Positions 33,823 through 42,397 of a stretch of DNA of 64,000 nucleotides are shown here, piece by piece. Every line of letters begins with the position of its first letter. Position 1 is the first letter of the stretch. The notes beneath the pieces were generated by a model. It did not search any database. It had not been told where the DNA came from and saw only the letters and a list, made by a program, of their open reading frames with translations. The position numbers were made by a program, and so were the translations under genes. The DNA lies in contig PMOQ01000075.1 of NCBI GenBank assembly GCA_003161255.1, positions 1 to 64,000 on the forward strand, in the 5' to 3' direction. The DNA comes from Acidimicrobiaceae bacterium. GTDB lineage: Bacteria; Actinomycetota; Acidimicrobiia; Acidimicrobiales; RAAP-2.

Positions 33823-34569
33823 ATGCCCCGTGAATCGCTCCTGATATCGACGCTCGTCGAGCTCGCGGACAATCTTGTTGACCACTTCGACGTGATCGAC
33901 GTGCTCACGGTGCTGAGCGACCGATGCGTAGAGGCAATCGACGTCGATGCTGCCGGCGTCCTGCTGGCGTCCCCGCAGGGAGACCTCCAGTTCATCGCCT
34001 CGTCGAGCGAGTCGATCCGCACGCTCGAGCTCTTTCAGATTCAGTCTGACGAAGGACCCTGCGTCGACTGCTACCGGAGCGGGACCGCGATCGTCAACCG
34101 TGCCCTCGGCGATGCCGAGGTGCTGTGGCCCCGCTTCGCGCCGATGGCCCTTGCACACGGCTTTCGTTCCGTGCATTGCCTTCCCATGCGACTCCGGGGA
34201 AGGACCATCGGGACGCTCAACCTCTTCCGCACCGAGCAAGGTCCGCTGAGTGACGAGGACGCGGTCGTCGCACAAGGGCTTGCCGACGTCGCGACCATTG
34301 CGATCATCCAGCACCGGTCAGCCATGGACGCGCGGACGCTCAACGACCAGCTCAGCCACGCGCTCAACAGTCGGGTGACCATCGAGCAGGCGAAGGGGAA
34401 GGTGAGCCAGGCGACGGGCTGCGGCATGGACGCGGCATTCGACAGGCTTCGGGCGCACGCGCGCAGCCACAATGCTCGCCTCACCGACGTTGCCGAGGCG
34501 GTCGTGACAGGAGCGTTCGAGCCGAGCGCCCTCGATCTCGGCGCCGCCGAGAGGTCCTCGCGGGCTTGA
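33823..34569 (+). CDS. GAF-ANTAR regulator (RNA-binding antiterminator)
   Basis: 248 residues from ATG (MPRESLLISTLVELADNL). The GAF domain (about 10-155) carries SDEGPCVDCYRSGTAIV. The ANTAR domain (about 170-225) is canonical: LNSRVTIEQAKGKVSQATG, then DAAFDRLRAHARSHNARLTDVA. Cytoplasmic antitermination regulator; target RNAs are unknown. With the previous gene and the GAF-GGDEF-EAL protein it makes three GAF sensors sharing an (E)GPC motif within 7 kb. Confidence 0.85.
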   Translation: MPRESLLISTLVELADNLVDHFDVIDVLTVLSDRCVEAIDVDAAGVLLASPQGDLQFIASSSESIRTLELFQIQSDEGPCVDCYRSGTAIVNRALGDAEVLWPRFAPMALAHGFRSVHCLPMRLRGRTIGTLNLFRTEQGPLSDEDAVVAQGLADVATIAIIQHRSAMDARTLNDQLSHALNSRVTIEQAKGKVSQATGCGMDAAFDRLRAHARSHNARLTDVAEAVVTGAFEPSALDLGAAERSSRA

Positions 34570-34574
34570 GCCCC

Positions 34575-35258
34575 TCAGCCTGTTCGGCCGGACATCGGGA
34601 CTTTGAAGAGCGGGCTCAGACCTTCGGGCGGGCTACCCGGATTCGTGAAAGCCAGGGGGTCCGCGTCTCGTAGTTCGTGCTCCATCGCTGCCGCCAGGTG
34701 ATCGTGGACGTCGATTTCGTCGTGCAGCGCCTCATGGCGGGAGTCGACGCGCGGGATGCTCACGTAGGGGCCGGCGGCGAGGATGAAGTGCCGCATGCCC
34801 ATGAAGGGGATCTTGCTGAGGATGTCCGCGCGCATGCTGGCGTCCTTGTCGAGGGCGAGCGGACCCCAGTCGTCGACGTCGACAAAGTGGTGCCACGCGG
34901 TGAGCCAGTCCTCCGGTGCGTAGCAGCTTGGGATCTTGCGAGAGGTGGTCCGTGCCACGACGTCAAGCTCTGCCACGATGGGGAGCAGCGACCACGGGAG
35001 CAGCAGCACCACCTCAGATCGAACTCGCACCGGCGAGGCGACAAGCGATGGACGGCCGTCGTCGCTGTCACCGAGGTGTCCGAGATCAGTGAGGCACAGC
35101 AGCGCCCGTTGCTCCGCCGACTGAAGTCGCTCGAACGCAGACATCATTCGATACGGCGTCAACGTCACTGCCCCAGCCGACGCGGTCATGACCCAGGGAT
35201 CTGAAGTGCCGATGCTCGCCGCCAACATGAGCAGCGACGTCTGTTCGAACTCGCTCAC
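34575..35258 (-). CDS. Hypothetical protein
   Basis: 227 residues from the GTG at 35258, which has GGGGAGG 5 nt upstream; the track start at 35315 is less likely. The family is not recognised. There is a hydrophobic segment VVLLLPWSLLPIVAELDVV at about 85-103, then a soluble region with several His and Asp (WHHFVDVDDWG, RHEALHDEIDVHDHL). It converges with the GAF-ANTAR gene, the stops being only 5 bp apart. Confidence 0.6.
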   Translation of the reverse strand: MSEFEQTSLLMLAASIGTSDPWVMTASAGAVTLTPYRMMSAFERLQSAEQRALLCLTDLGHLGDSDDGRPSLVASPVRVRSEVVLLLPWSLLPIVAELDVVARTTSRKIPSCYAPEDWLTAWHHFVDVDDWGPLALDKDASMRADILSKIPFMGMRHFILAAGPYVSIPRVDSRHEALHDEIDVHDHLAAAMEHELRDADPLAFTNPGSPPEGLSPLFKVPMSGRTG

Positions 35259-35407
35259 CGCGCCTCCCCTGGTCCCTCTTGCGTCACCAGGGTCCAGAGC
35301 GACGACTCGCAGCACTCAAGAGCAGCAATCCCACTCCGTCAGGCTCAAACTGACAGTACACCCTGCAGAGAAGATCGTCCTGGCGGCACCCGCGCGATGT
35401 CACGCTC

Positions 35408-35445
35408 GCAAGAAGCGTGCGGTGCGTGAGACGCTCACTTCTTGC
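35408..35445. other. Hairpin, possible terminator or small-RNA element
   Basis: GCAAGAAG at 35408-35415 pairs with CTTCTTGC at 35438-35445, and the pairing continues inward with two mismatches towards GCG/CGC. On the plus strand CTGTTTCCC follows. No gene ends just upstream on the plus strand. Confidence 0.4.
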
Positions 35446-35900
35446 CTGTTTCCCTCCAAATGGTGATGCAGCTAGATGAGAGAGATACCAAAGGCAGCGC
35501 CAGCGAGGCGGTGTTTTTCACCGTCGCCAGCCCGAGCGTCCGGCACTCGGACGTGGCAGAGGATCGTCGTGGCCAGCTCATCACGACGTGTCGAAGTCCT
35601 GAGGAGCACTGGAGCTCCGTCGCGGTCGGGATAGCCCAGGGTGCGGTGAGTTCCCCGAGCGGCGGCCATCGGGTCTCCCGGGCAGGCGAGGGCCGGGCGC
35701 TGCAGCCCACGTGGGGACCAGCGGGCCCTTGAGGCCCTGACGGCGATGCCTGGCGTCCAACGCCGTCGGCCCACGGGTCCAATGTGTAGGAATCCGGGCG
35801 CAATAGTAGGTTTTTTGCTGGACCGTCAGTCCGGTTGAGCTCCAGTTCAGAGGGTGAAAACGATGGGATCGGAAGGCTCCGACGGGTGCTCGTGACGTCT

Positions 35901-35918
35901 GGTGACCCGCCGGTCACC
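35901..35918. promoter_or_regulatory. Palindrome upstream of the Rpf-like gene
   Basis: GGTGACC-cgcc-GGTCACC, perfect 7-bp arms, 172 bp before the GTG at 36090. A similar GTCACC/GGTGAC palindrome lies at 45194. Its role (operator or mRNA hairpin) is unknown. Confidence 0.4.
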
Positions 35919-36089
35919 TCTAGGGTCGCTTCGACTTAGCAGGTCGCCCACGCTGCAGCGTTCGCAGGCACATCGTCGCGACGCCCGGCACCTGGTCCGC
36001 TCAACGGCGCGACCGTTGGGCCCTCGTCACCTTGTCCTAGCTCAACCACCCCACGAAGCGCCGCGTCGGCGCAACGCAAGGAGTTCCTA

Positions 36090-36641
36090 GTGACCACCCA
36101 CCGCGATCAGCGCCCTGTGTCGTTCGCCACGTCCGTGTTCGCGATCGTGTGCCTCCTGAGCAGCTGCCTGTTCGGGTGGCCCCGGGTCGCTGAGGCCGTC
36201 GGTGCCGGCGCGACTCGTGCGGCCACCGAGCGGCCGAGTCACGTCGCCTCGAGCGGTCGACCGCACGTGTGCCAGCGGAGCGCGCGAAGCGTCTCGTCCC
36301 TGCCGGCGCCGCTCGTCACGTTCGAGGTGCCGTACGTGCCGGGCACGTGCGATCCGATGCACTTGCTGCCGAAGCAGGCGTGGCGCATGTTCGCGTGCGT
36401 CCGCTGGCGCGAGGGGGGCGACACGGCGAACCAGCCCAACGGCGCGGGCATGTACCAGTTCACGAACCGGGCAACGTGGGACGAGTTCAAGGGGCGGTTC
36501 GCACCAGTCCCGAGCGACGCGACGGCGCTGCAGCAGGACATCGTCGCGTACCGCGCGTGGAAGGCCGAGCAGTTCCTCCCGTGGAACGGCGACCCCTGTC
36601 TCGGGTCGGTCCGCCAGTACGGCAAGTGGGGCTGGTACTGA
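36090..36641 (+). CDS. Secreted Rpf/transglycosylase-like protein
   Basis: 183 residues, GTG start with AAGGAG 8 nt upstream. A signal peptide (about 1-37) ends near AEAVG. A linker follows, then a lysozyme-like domain at about 85-183: FACVRWREGGDTANQPNGAGMYQFTNRATWDEF mirrors the Rpf/transglycosylase pattern CxRxxESGG...GxGAYQFxxxTW, with Glu of REGG as the candidate catalytic acid. Five cysteines could form disulfides. It likely cuts or remodels peptidoglycan outside the cell; whether it acts in resuscitation is unproven. Confidence 0.6.
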   Translation: MTTHRDQRPVSFATSVFAIVCLLSSCLFGWPRVAEAVGAGATRAATERPSHVASSGRPHVCQRSARSVSSLPAPLVTFEVPYVPGTCDPMHLLPKQAWRMFACVRWREGGDTANQPNGAGMYQFTNRATWDEFKGRFAPVPSDATALQQDIVAYRAWKAEQFLPWNGDPCLGSVRQYGKWGWY

Positions 36642-36713
36642 GCCTCGTCGCACGTGCACGCTCGACGTCGAGTGCCGCGTGCTCCTCGTCGGCGCACGTG
36701 CCGTCGGCTGTGG

Positions 36714-38801
36714 TCAGTGCCGCCTCGGTCCCGAGAGGCCGAGCTCGGCGCCGAAGGTCGGCGCGAGGTAGCGCGCGTAGTCGATGGTCAAGTGGCTCGT
36801 GTCGTAGTACGGGATGACGCCGTTGATCACGCTCGGGCAGAGGTGCCGGTAGCAGAACCAGGATTCCGGATCGATGAAGCCGATGCGCGTGGCGATCGCG
36901 AGATGGCGGGCGATCCCGAGGTCGTCGATGCGCTGCGTGGACTCGCGAAACAAGCACGAGTCGAGCGTGATGTTGAGTCGTGACAGGCAGTACCCCGGGA
37001 CCACCGGGAGTCCCGGGACGTCGGCGATGAGGACGAGTCGCCCGGTCAGGGGCTTGAGCTGCGGGAGGATCGCCGCCATCCCCTTGGCCCACTCGCGGTA
37101 GCCGTAGGCGCCCACGATGACGACGTCGGGGTGCATGTGCTTGATGACGGTGAGCGCCCATCGGTACCAGACCACGCACAAGTTGTGCACGCCGATGTGG
37201 CGGAGTGCGTCGTAGTCGTCGTAGCCGCACGCCTCCTTCACGAGCGGGAAGAACTTCCACTTGGCCTGCTTGGCAAGGATGGAGATCGTCGGGATCCACA
37301 TGCTCGAGTGCGAGTTGCCGAAGACGACGACCGTCTTCGTGCCCGTGGGGTCGCCCATCTCGCAGATCTTGCTTGTGGCCCGCTGCCAGGCGCTGCACTT
37401 GCCGATGAACGTGAAGTCCGAGGTTGCCTCGAGCACGCTCGGCGACGTCGACCTCGGGATGGGGCGCTGTGCCCTCGCCGCTGCGACCGCGTCGATCACG
37501 GCCGCTGACGCGCTCAGCCCGGGGACCGAAGGTCCCGTCGCGGCGACGAAGGAGAACTCCGACTGGCCCACGATGGCGACGACCACGATCATGCTCACCG
37601 CGATGGGCCACAGCACCATCCCCGAGTAGCTCCGCCGAGTCAGTCGCTTGGCCCGCTGGAAGGGGATCTCGATGAACGCGTAGGACAGGACGGCGATCAG
37701 CGTCGCCGCGGCGAGGAGCGCGAGCCGTTCGCCCAGGTTGAGCGGGAAGGGGAAGTAGGCCTCCCCAAGGATGAGGATCGGCCAGTGCCAGAGATACAGC
37801 GAGTACGAGATCGCACCGACGAACCGCATGGGTCGAAGCGACAAGAGCCACGAGGCGCTCGCGCGCGGGGCACCGACCCCTCCGGCGAGCACGGCGGCGG
37901 ATCCCAGCACCGGAAGCAGCGTGGCCGAGCCCGGCACGGGCGTGTGGCCCGTGAACGTGGTCGCCGCGACGGCGATGCACGCGAGCCCGATCCAGGTCAG
38001 GGCCGCTCGGAGCGGGGGCGGGAGCTTTGCCACCTGCGGCAGCTGCACGGCGAGGAGCGCGCCCACGATCAGCTCCCAGGCGCGGTCGATCGTCGAGAAG
38101 TACGCCGCGTGAGGGCCGGTCGCGGTCTGGTGGATCGAGAAGTAGAGCGATAACCCGCCCAGCGCGAGGAGGGTCGCGGTGACCCAGGCGGTCGAGGGCG
38201 ACCCGTGGTCCACGTGCGAGGCCCGAGCCCGTCGACGCCGCACCGCCAGGAGCCCGAAGCCCGAGATCGCGAGCAGCGCTGGCCACACCACGTAGAACTG
38301 CTCTTCGACCGAGAGCGACCAGAAGTGCAGGAGCGGCGAGATGATCGTCGCGGTCTTCGTGAAGTAGTTGGTGCCCGACCTCGCGAATCGGACGTTGACG
38401 GCGAAGAAGCCTGCCCACATGCCGTCGACCAGCTCGGACTTCGCCTGGTAGGCGTTGAGGATGAACACCGACGCGATGGACGTCGCGACGATCACGACGG
38501 TCGCAGCCGGCAGGATCCTCCTCGCTCGTCTCGAGTAGAAGCGGGTGAAGCTGATTCGGTGGTGCTGCGTGCCGTCCTCCAGCAGCAGCCCGGTGATGAG
38601 GAAGCCCGAGATGACGAAGAAGACGTCGACGCCGATGAAGCCGCCCGTGAAACCGGGCACGTTGGCGTGGGACAGCATGACGAGGACGACGGCGATCGCC
38701 CGCATGCCCTGGATGTCCCAGCGGTAGCCCGCCTTGTGCGGAAGCTGCAATCGGTCGCCCGCTCGCCGGGGCCCGCGTTCGAGCGGCGCTCGGTCGTCCA
38801 T
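36714..38801 (-). CDS. OafA/YrhL-type acyltransferase with SGNH domain
   Basis: 695 residues. The membrane acyltransferase-3 domain (about 25-400) starts YRWDIQGMRAIAVVLVMLSHANVPGF and has GFIGVDVFFVISGFLI, FYSRRARRILPA, FWSLSVEEQFYVVWP and SYSLYLWHWPILIL. The C-terminal SGNH-like domain (about 465-690) has VVVFGNSHSSMW (Ser nucleophile block) and DTSHLTIDYARYL (Asp/His block). Such fusions move acyl groups across the membrane and put them on surface glycans or peptidoglycan. A palindrome lies 72 bp upstream. Confidence 0.88.
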   Translation of the reverse strand: MDDRAPLERGPRRAGDRLQLPHKAGYRWDIQGMRAIAVVLVMLSHANVPGFTGGFIGVDVFFVISGFLITGLLLEDGTQHHRISFTRFYSRRARRILPAATVVIVATSIASVFILNAYQAKSELVDGMWAGFFAVNVRFARSGTNYFTKTATIISPLLHFWSLSVEEQFYVVWPALLAISGFGLLAVRRRRARASHVDHGSPSTAWVTATLLALGGLSLYFSIHQTATGPHAAYFSTIDRAWELIVGALLAVQLPQVAKLPPPLRAALTWIGLACIAVAATTFTGHTPVPGSATLLPVLGSAAVLAGGVGAPRASASWLLSLRPMRFVGAISYSLYLWHWPILILGEAYFPFPLNLGERLALLAAATLIAVLSYAFIEIPFQRAKRLTRRSYSGMVLWPIAVSMIVVVAIVGQSEFSFVAATGPSVPGLSASAAVIDAVAAARAQRPIPRSTSPSVLEATSDFTFIGKCSAWQRATSKICEMGDPTGTKTVVVFGNSHSSMWIPTISILAKQAKWKFFPLVKEACGYDDYDALRHIGVHNLCVVWYRWALTVIKHMHPDVVIVGAYGYREWAKGMAAILPQLKPLTGRLVLIADVPGLPVVPGYCLSRLNITLDSCLFRESTQRIDDLGIARHLAIATRIGFIDPESWFCYRHLCPSVINGVIPYYDTSHLTIDYARYLAPTFGAELGLSGPRRH

Positions 38802-38872
38802 CAGCTAGCTGGCACCCGGGACGGCTCGATGCGTGCGCCCCGACGAGCGAGGCGGCAGTGCGGGCTCGGGTG

Positions 38873-38890
38873 CCAAGGTCATTTCCTTGG
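38873..38890. promoter_or_regulatory. Palindrome upstream of the acyltransferase gene
   Basis: CCAAGG-tcattt-CCTTGG, perfect 6-bp arms, 72-89 bp before the acyltransferase start at 38801. The position suits an operator; it was not matched to a known regulator. Confidence 0.35.
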
Positions 38891-39049
38891 TGCCGTCGCA
38901 GACTTGCTGGACAAACGCACCGTTAGAAGGTACCGGATCGGCCTTGGATGATGGCCAAAATGCGGCCGAATCCGAGGGGAATTGATGGTGACCAACCCGC
39001 TGGTCGTCATCGGTGCGCGTCGTTCGGACCGGGTGCCGGTGTCGAACCG

Positions 39050-39937
39050 CTACGCGGGCGGCAGGACCCCGTCCACGATCTCGCCGATGCCGCTCGTCCA
39101 CTGGTGCACGCCCCCGTAGAGGGTGCGCAGGACCGCGGTGACCTTGCCGCGGCACTTCGAGTACGTCGTGAGCCTCACCGACGAGGACGGGTTGACGGTC
39201 CTGGGCGTCATCGAGCAGTGGTCGAGCTGCGCCCAGCGGGCGACGGACTTGGGCGCGGAGAGCACGACGGTCCCGTGCCCGCCGATGGGACCCCCGTTGT
39301 AGTAGATCTCCGTGTCCGCGGTCCCGTGGATCTCGTAGACGCGGATCGGCCGTGACGGGTGGCACCCCGGCGAGCTGGCCGCGGCCATCTCGCCTTCGAC
39401 GGGGACGATCAGCGCGAGCTGTCCGGCGATCTTGCAGCCGAGGTCCTGGACCATGAGCGCGCCGTTGGAGAAGCCCACTGCCACGATGCGCTTGTGGTCG
39501 AAGGGGAGGAGGCCCTCGATCATCCTGATCACCGCGTTCGTGTAGGCGACGTCGTTCACCGCGGCGTTGTCGCTCTGACCGGCCTGCTCGTTCCAGTGGT
39601 CGTTGACGCCCTGGAGGTACGCGACGACCTCACCGGTGCGGTCCGCGACCTGGGTGAAGTCGGTCGTGTGCTCGGTTCCCTGCGCGGTGTCGGTGGCCCC
39701 GTGGTAGACGAGCAGCAGCGGGCGATGCACCGCGGTGTCGTTCGACGGGATGTGCAGGATCAAGGTCCTTGTCATGCCGTTGACCTTGAGCGAGAGGCTG
39801 TGATCGCCTGGCGCGAGCATGCGCGGCGTGGTCGTGCGCACCTGCGAGGCGTCCGCACTCGCTCCGAACTGCAATCCAGCGACGAGGAGCGCGCCGAGCA
39901 CCAGGGACGTGGCTGGTCGCGCGAGGTGAATCCGCAT
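39050..39937 (-). CDS. Secreted LpqC/PHB-depolymerase-type esterase
   Basis: 295 residues with a signal peptide (about 1-30, ending ASADAS). Alpha/beta hydrolase features: LLLVYHGATDTAQGTEHTTDF (oxyanion region), nucleophile Ser in VAVGFSNGALM, Asp in IHGTADTEIYYNGG, and His in YGGVHQW. This order and the 'poly(3-hydroxybutyrate) depolymerase/feruloyl esterase' style fit COG3509. It should hydrolyse an ester outside the cell; the substrate is uncertain. Confidence 0.8.
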   Translation of the reverse strand: MRIHLARPATSLVLGALLVAGLQFGASADASQVRTTTPRMLAPGDHSLSLKVNGMTRTLILHIPSNDTAVHRPLLLVYHGATDTAQGTEHTTDFTQVADRTGEVVAYLQGVNDHWNEQAGQSDNAAVNDVAYTNAVIRMIEGLLPFDHKRIVAVGFSNGALMVQDLGCKIAGQLALIVPVEGEMAAASSPGCHPSRPIRVYEIHGTADTEIYYNGGPIGGHGTVVLSAPKSVARWAQLDHCSMTPRTVNPSSSVRLTTYSKCRGKVTAVLRTLYGGVHQWTSGIGEIVDGVLPPA

Positions 39938-40046
39938 CCGAAAAACCTATAGGCCCAACGGCCCCAACGAGGCATCGCCACCTGCCCGAGGGTCACCGCC
40001 GGCCGAGCAGCCGGTGGCGACCCCGCGCGCGCAGCGGGTCCGCTCG

Positions 40047-41606
40047 TCAGGCGACGAGCTCGGGCTCAAGCCACTCGAAGCCCTCGGCGTCGACGAGCTC
40101 GCCACGCGCGTCGACCGTGTGCTCACCGTCGTCGGCCGTGCTCGGACGGGGCAGCCGGACGAACGCGGCGACGAGCACGAGAGCGAGGATCCCGAACAGC
40201 GCGCCGGCGCCAAAGGTGACGTCCAGGCTGTGCACGAGTGACGCGGGCGCGGCCGTCGACGAGCTGAGCTGGACGTGCCCCGACACCGAGCTGAGGACGG
40301 TGACGAGCAGCGCGAGGCCGAACGCGGCACCGACTTGCTGCAGCACGTTGACGAGTCCGGATGCCGCCCCCGCATCGGCGGGATCGACGCCCGCGAGCGA
40401 CGCCGACGTGAGTGACACGAGCGACGTGCCCGAGCCGAGCCCGAGTAGCACGAGGCTCACGAGCAGCTGGAGGTAGGACGTGCCGGCATGCACCTGAGTC
40501 ATCGTCAGCAGCCCCACGATCGCGAGCGCGATGCCGGACAGCATGAGCGCCTTCGGTCGGACACGGTTCACGAGGACCTTGCTCACGAGCTGGGACGACA
40601 CGAAGACCGACACGGGGATGGGCAGGAACGACAGACCCGTGCGCAGCGGCGAGTAGTGCTCGACGTCCTGGAGGAATTGGCCGAGGAAGAAGAACGTGCC
40701 GTACATGCCCGCATAGACGAGACCCCTCGAGACGTTCGCGGTCGATCGGGTGAGGTTCGCGAGCAGTCGCAAGGGCAGGATCGGCTCGCCAGCACGGGAC
40801 TCGATCCCCAGGAACGCACCGAGGAGGAGCACACCCGTCGCGAGCGAGCCGATCGTGGGCGGGCTCGACCAGCCCTGGCTCGCGGCCTCGACCAGCCCGA
40901 GGACGATGCCGGCCATGCCGAACGTGGAGGTGAGGGCGCCTGCCACGTCGAAGTGGCCATGTCGGCCCGGGGTCTCGCGCAACACGACCCGACCGACGAG
41001 CCAGACCACAACGCCGATGGGCACGTTCACGAACATCACCCAGCGCCACGACACGAGCTCGGTGAGCACCCCGCCCATGACGAGACCGATCGCCCCGCCG
41101 GCCGCGGACACCGTCGTGAACAGACCGATCGCACGCACCCGCTCGCGGCCCTCGGCGAAGACGGTCGTCAGCAGCGCGAGCGAGGAGGGCGCAGCGAGCG
41201 CAGCACCGACGCCCTGGAGCGCGCGCGCGGCCAGGAGCATCGAGCTCGTGGCGGCGAAGCCGCCGATGAGCGAGCTGAGCGAGAAGATCGCGATGCCCGC
41301 GAGGAACGTGCGTCGGCGCCCGAGCAGGTCGCCGGCTCGCGCGCCGAGCAACAGGAGGCCGCCGAAGGTGAGGAGGTAGGCGTTGAGCACCCAGGACAGC
41401 TCGCTGCCCGAGAAGCCGAGACCGTGCTGGATGTGGGGGAGCGCGACGTTGACGATGGTCGCGTCGAGCACGACCATGAGCTGGGCGGTGAGGATCACGA
41501 AGAGGAAGACCGACGGCGTGGAGAGCCGCCGGCGAAGCCCACCAAGAGGTCCCCTGCGGGAGTCGTTGGCTTGGTGGGGGAAGCTGGCGATCGAGGCTGT
41601 GGCCAT
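40047..41606 (-). CDS. MFS drug exporter, DHA2 (14-helix) type
   Basis: 519 residues from the ATG at 41606. It shows LMVVLDATIVNVALPHIQ (motif D1), LLLLGARAGDLLGRRRT (motif A), and TTVSAAGGAIGLVMGGVLTELVSWRWVMFVNVPIG (motif C and after). Fourteen helices are expected. A paralogue of the exporter at 25231-26727 with the same divergent TetR arrangement and operator layout. The C-terminal tail is acidic (DAEGFEWLEPELVA), differing from its paralogue. Confidence 0.9.
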   Translation of the reverse strand: MATASIASFPHQANDSRRGPLGGLRRRLSTPSVFLFVILTAQLMVVLDATIVNVALPHIQHGLGFSGSELSWVLNAYLLTFGGLLLLGARAGDLLGRRRTFLAGIAIFSLSSLIGGFAATSSMLLAARALQGVGAALAAPSSLALLTTVFAEGRERVRAIGLFTTVSAAGGAIGLVMGGVLTELVSWRWVMFVNVPIGVVVWLVGRVVLRETPGRHGHFDVAGALTSTFGMAGIVLGLVEAASQGWSSPPTIGSLATGVLLLGAFLGIESRAGEPILPLRLLANLTRSTANVSRGLVYAGMYGTFFFLGQFLQDVEHYSPLRTGLSFLPIPVSVFVSSQLVSKVLVNRVRPKALMLSGIALAIVGLLTMTQVHAGTSYLQLLVSLVLLGLGSGTSLVSLTSASLAGVDPADAGAASGLVNVLQQVGAAFGLALLVTVLSSVSGHVQLSSSTAAPASLVHSLDVTFGAGALFGILALVLVAAFVRLPRPSTADDGEHTVDARGELVDAEGFEWLEPELVA

Positions 41607-41653
41607 GGTGCTCGGACCCTTCTGGTGGTATCGTGATCGAAGCGGACGCTGTC

Positions 41654-41680
41654 TCCGGATAGTATACGGAGGCTGCCTCC
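41654..41680. promoter_or_regulatory. TetR-type operator between divergent MFS and TetR genes
   Basis: TCC-N11-GGA-N7-TCC, containing a perfect GGAGGC-t-GCCTCC palindrome (41668-41680) and TAGTATAC in the spacer, a likely -10 region. The design is the same as at 26782-26812. Confidence 0.7.
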
Positions 41681-41719
41681 ACTTAGCAACAGGGCTGCGA
41701 CCGTCCGGAGCACCGGTAG

Positions 41720-42340
41720 ATGACAGACCAACTGAGCGTGACGACATCGGCCGAGAAGGTCCCGTCGGATGTGGCCGGGTCATCGTCGGGTCGTCCCCTG
41801 CGCGCCGACGCGAAGCGCAACTACGAGCGCCTGCTCGCGGCCGCGCGCGTGGTCTTCGCCGAGCACGGCGGCGGTGCCTCGATGGAGGCCATCGCGAAAC
41901 AGGCTGGCGTCGGCGTCGGGACGCTGTACCGGCACTTCCCGAAGCGCATCGACGTCGTCGAGGCGGTCTACCACGAGGACGTCGACGAGCTCGTCGCCGC
42001 CGCGGAGCGGTTCGTCGCCGAGCTCGAGCCGTGGCCTGCGCTCGTGGCGTGGCTCGAGGCGTTCGTGCGCTACGCGAGGAGCAAGCGCACGTTCCTGAGC
42101 GAGCTGCACGAGGCGTTCGAGAAGAACCCTGAGCTCCGCATCACGGCGCGCGAACGGATCGAAGGAGCGCTCAGCGTCGTGTTCGATCGGGCCCGTGCCG
42201 CAGGCGAGGTCCGGTCGGACCTCGACGGCATCGACCTCATGCAGCTCCTGGGCTCGATGTGCATGAGCGCGACGCTCACCTCCGAGCAGAGCGCACGACT
42301 GCTCCTCGTCATCGAAGACGGGCTCCGCCCTCCCGAGTAG
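41720..42340 (+). CDS. TetR-family repressor
   Basis: 206 residues. HTH region at about 25-75: RADAKRNYERLLAAARVVFAEHG and QAGVGVGTLYRHFPKRIDVVEA. The C-terminal ligand domain has YARSKRTFLSELHEAFEKNP. It most likely represses the divergent exporter through the operator at 41654-41680. Close in design to the TetR at 26836-27444 (shared RPLRADA start of the DNA-binding domain). Confidence 0.88.
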   Translation: MTDQLSVTTSAEKVPSDVAGSSSGRPLRADAKRNYERLLAAARVVFAEHGGGASMEAIAKQAGVGVGTLYRHFPKRIDVVEAVYHEDVDELVAAAERFVAELEPWPALVAWLEAFVRYARSKRTFLSELHEAFEKNPELRITARERIEGALSVVFDRARAAGEVRSDLDGIDLMQLLGSMCMSATLTSEQSARLLLVIEDGLRPPE

Positions 42341-42397
42341 CGTTGGCGACGCGTTCGTCGCGGCCTCGGTAGGGTTGCGCGACCGCGAAGGAGATCC

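Larger units (their letters stand above)
35259..36089. other. 830-bp region without a convincing gene
   Basis: ORFs 35435-35917 (minus) and 35442-35732 (plus) overlap each other and show no known family or clear RBS. The region has two good hairpins (35408-35445 and 35901-35918) and ends with AAGGAG, the RBS of the Rpf-like gene. A small RNA or degraded gene is possible. Confidence 0.45.

Noticed and set aside
35435-35917. 160-residue minus-strand ORF in the large gap
   Set aside because: Low-complexity Pro/Ser/Arg composition, no RBS, overlaps another ORF on the plus strand, and contains one of the hairpins. Left as non-coding.
35920-36089. Possible cyclic-di-AMP (ydaO) riboswitch before the Rpf-like gene
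   Set aside because: Rpf genes often have one, but I could not find the conserved core elements of that riboswitch here.
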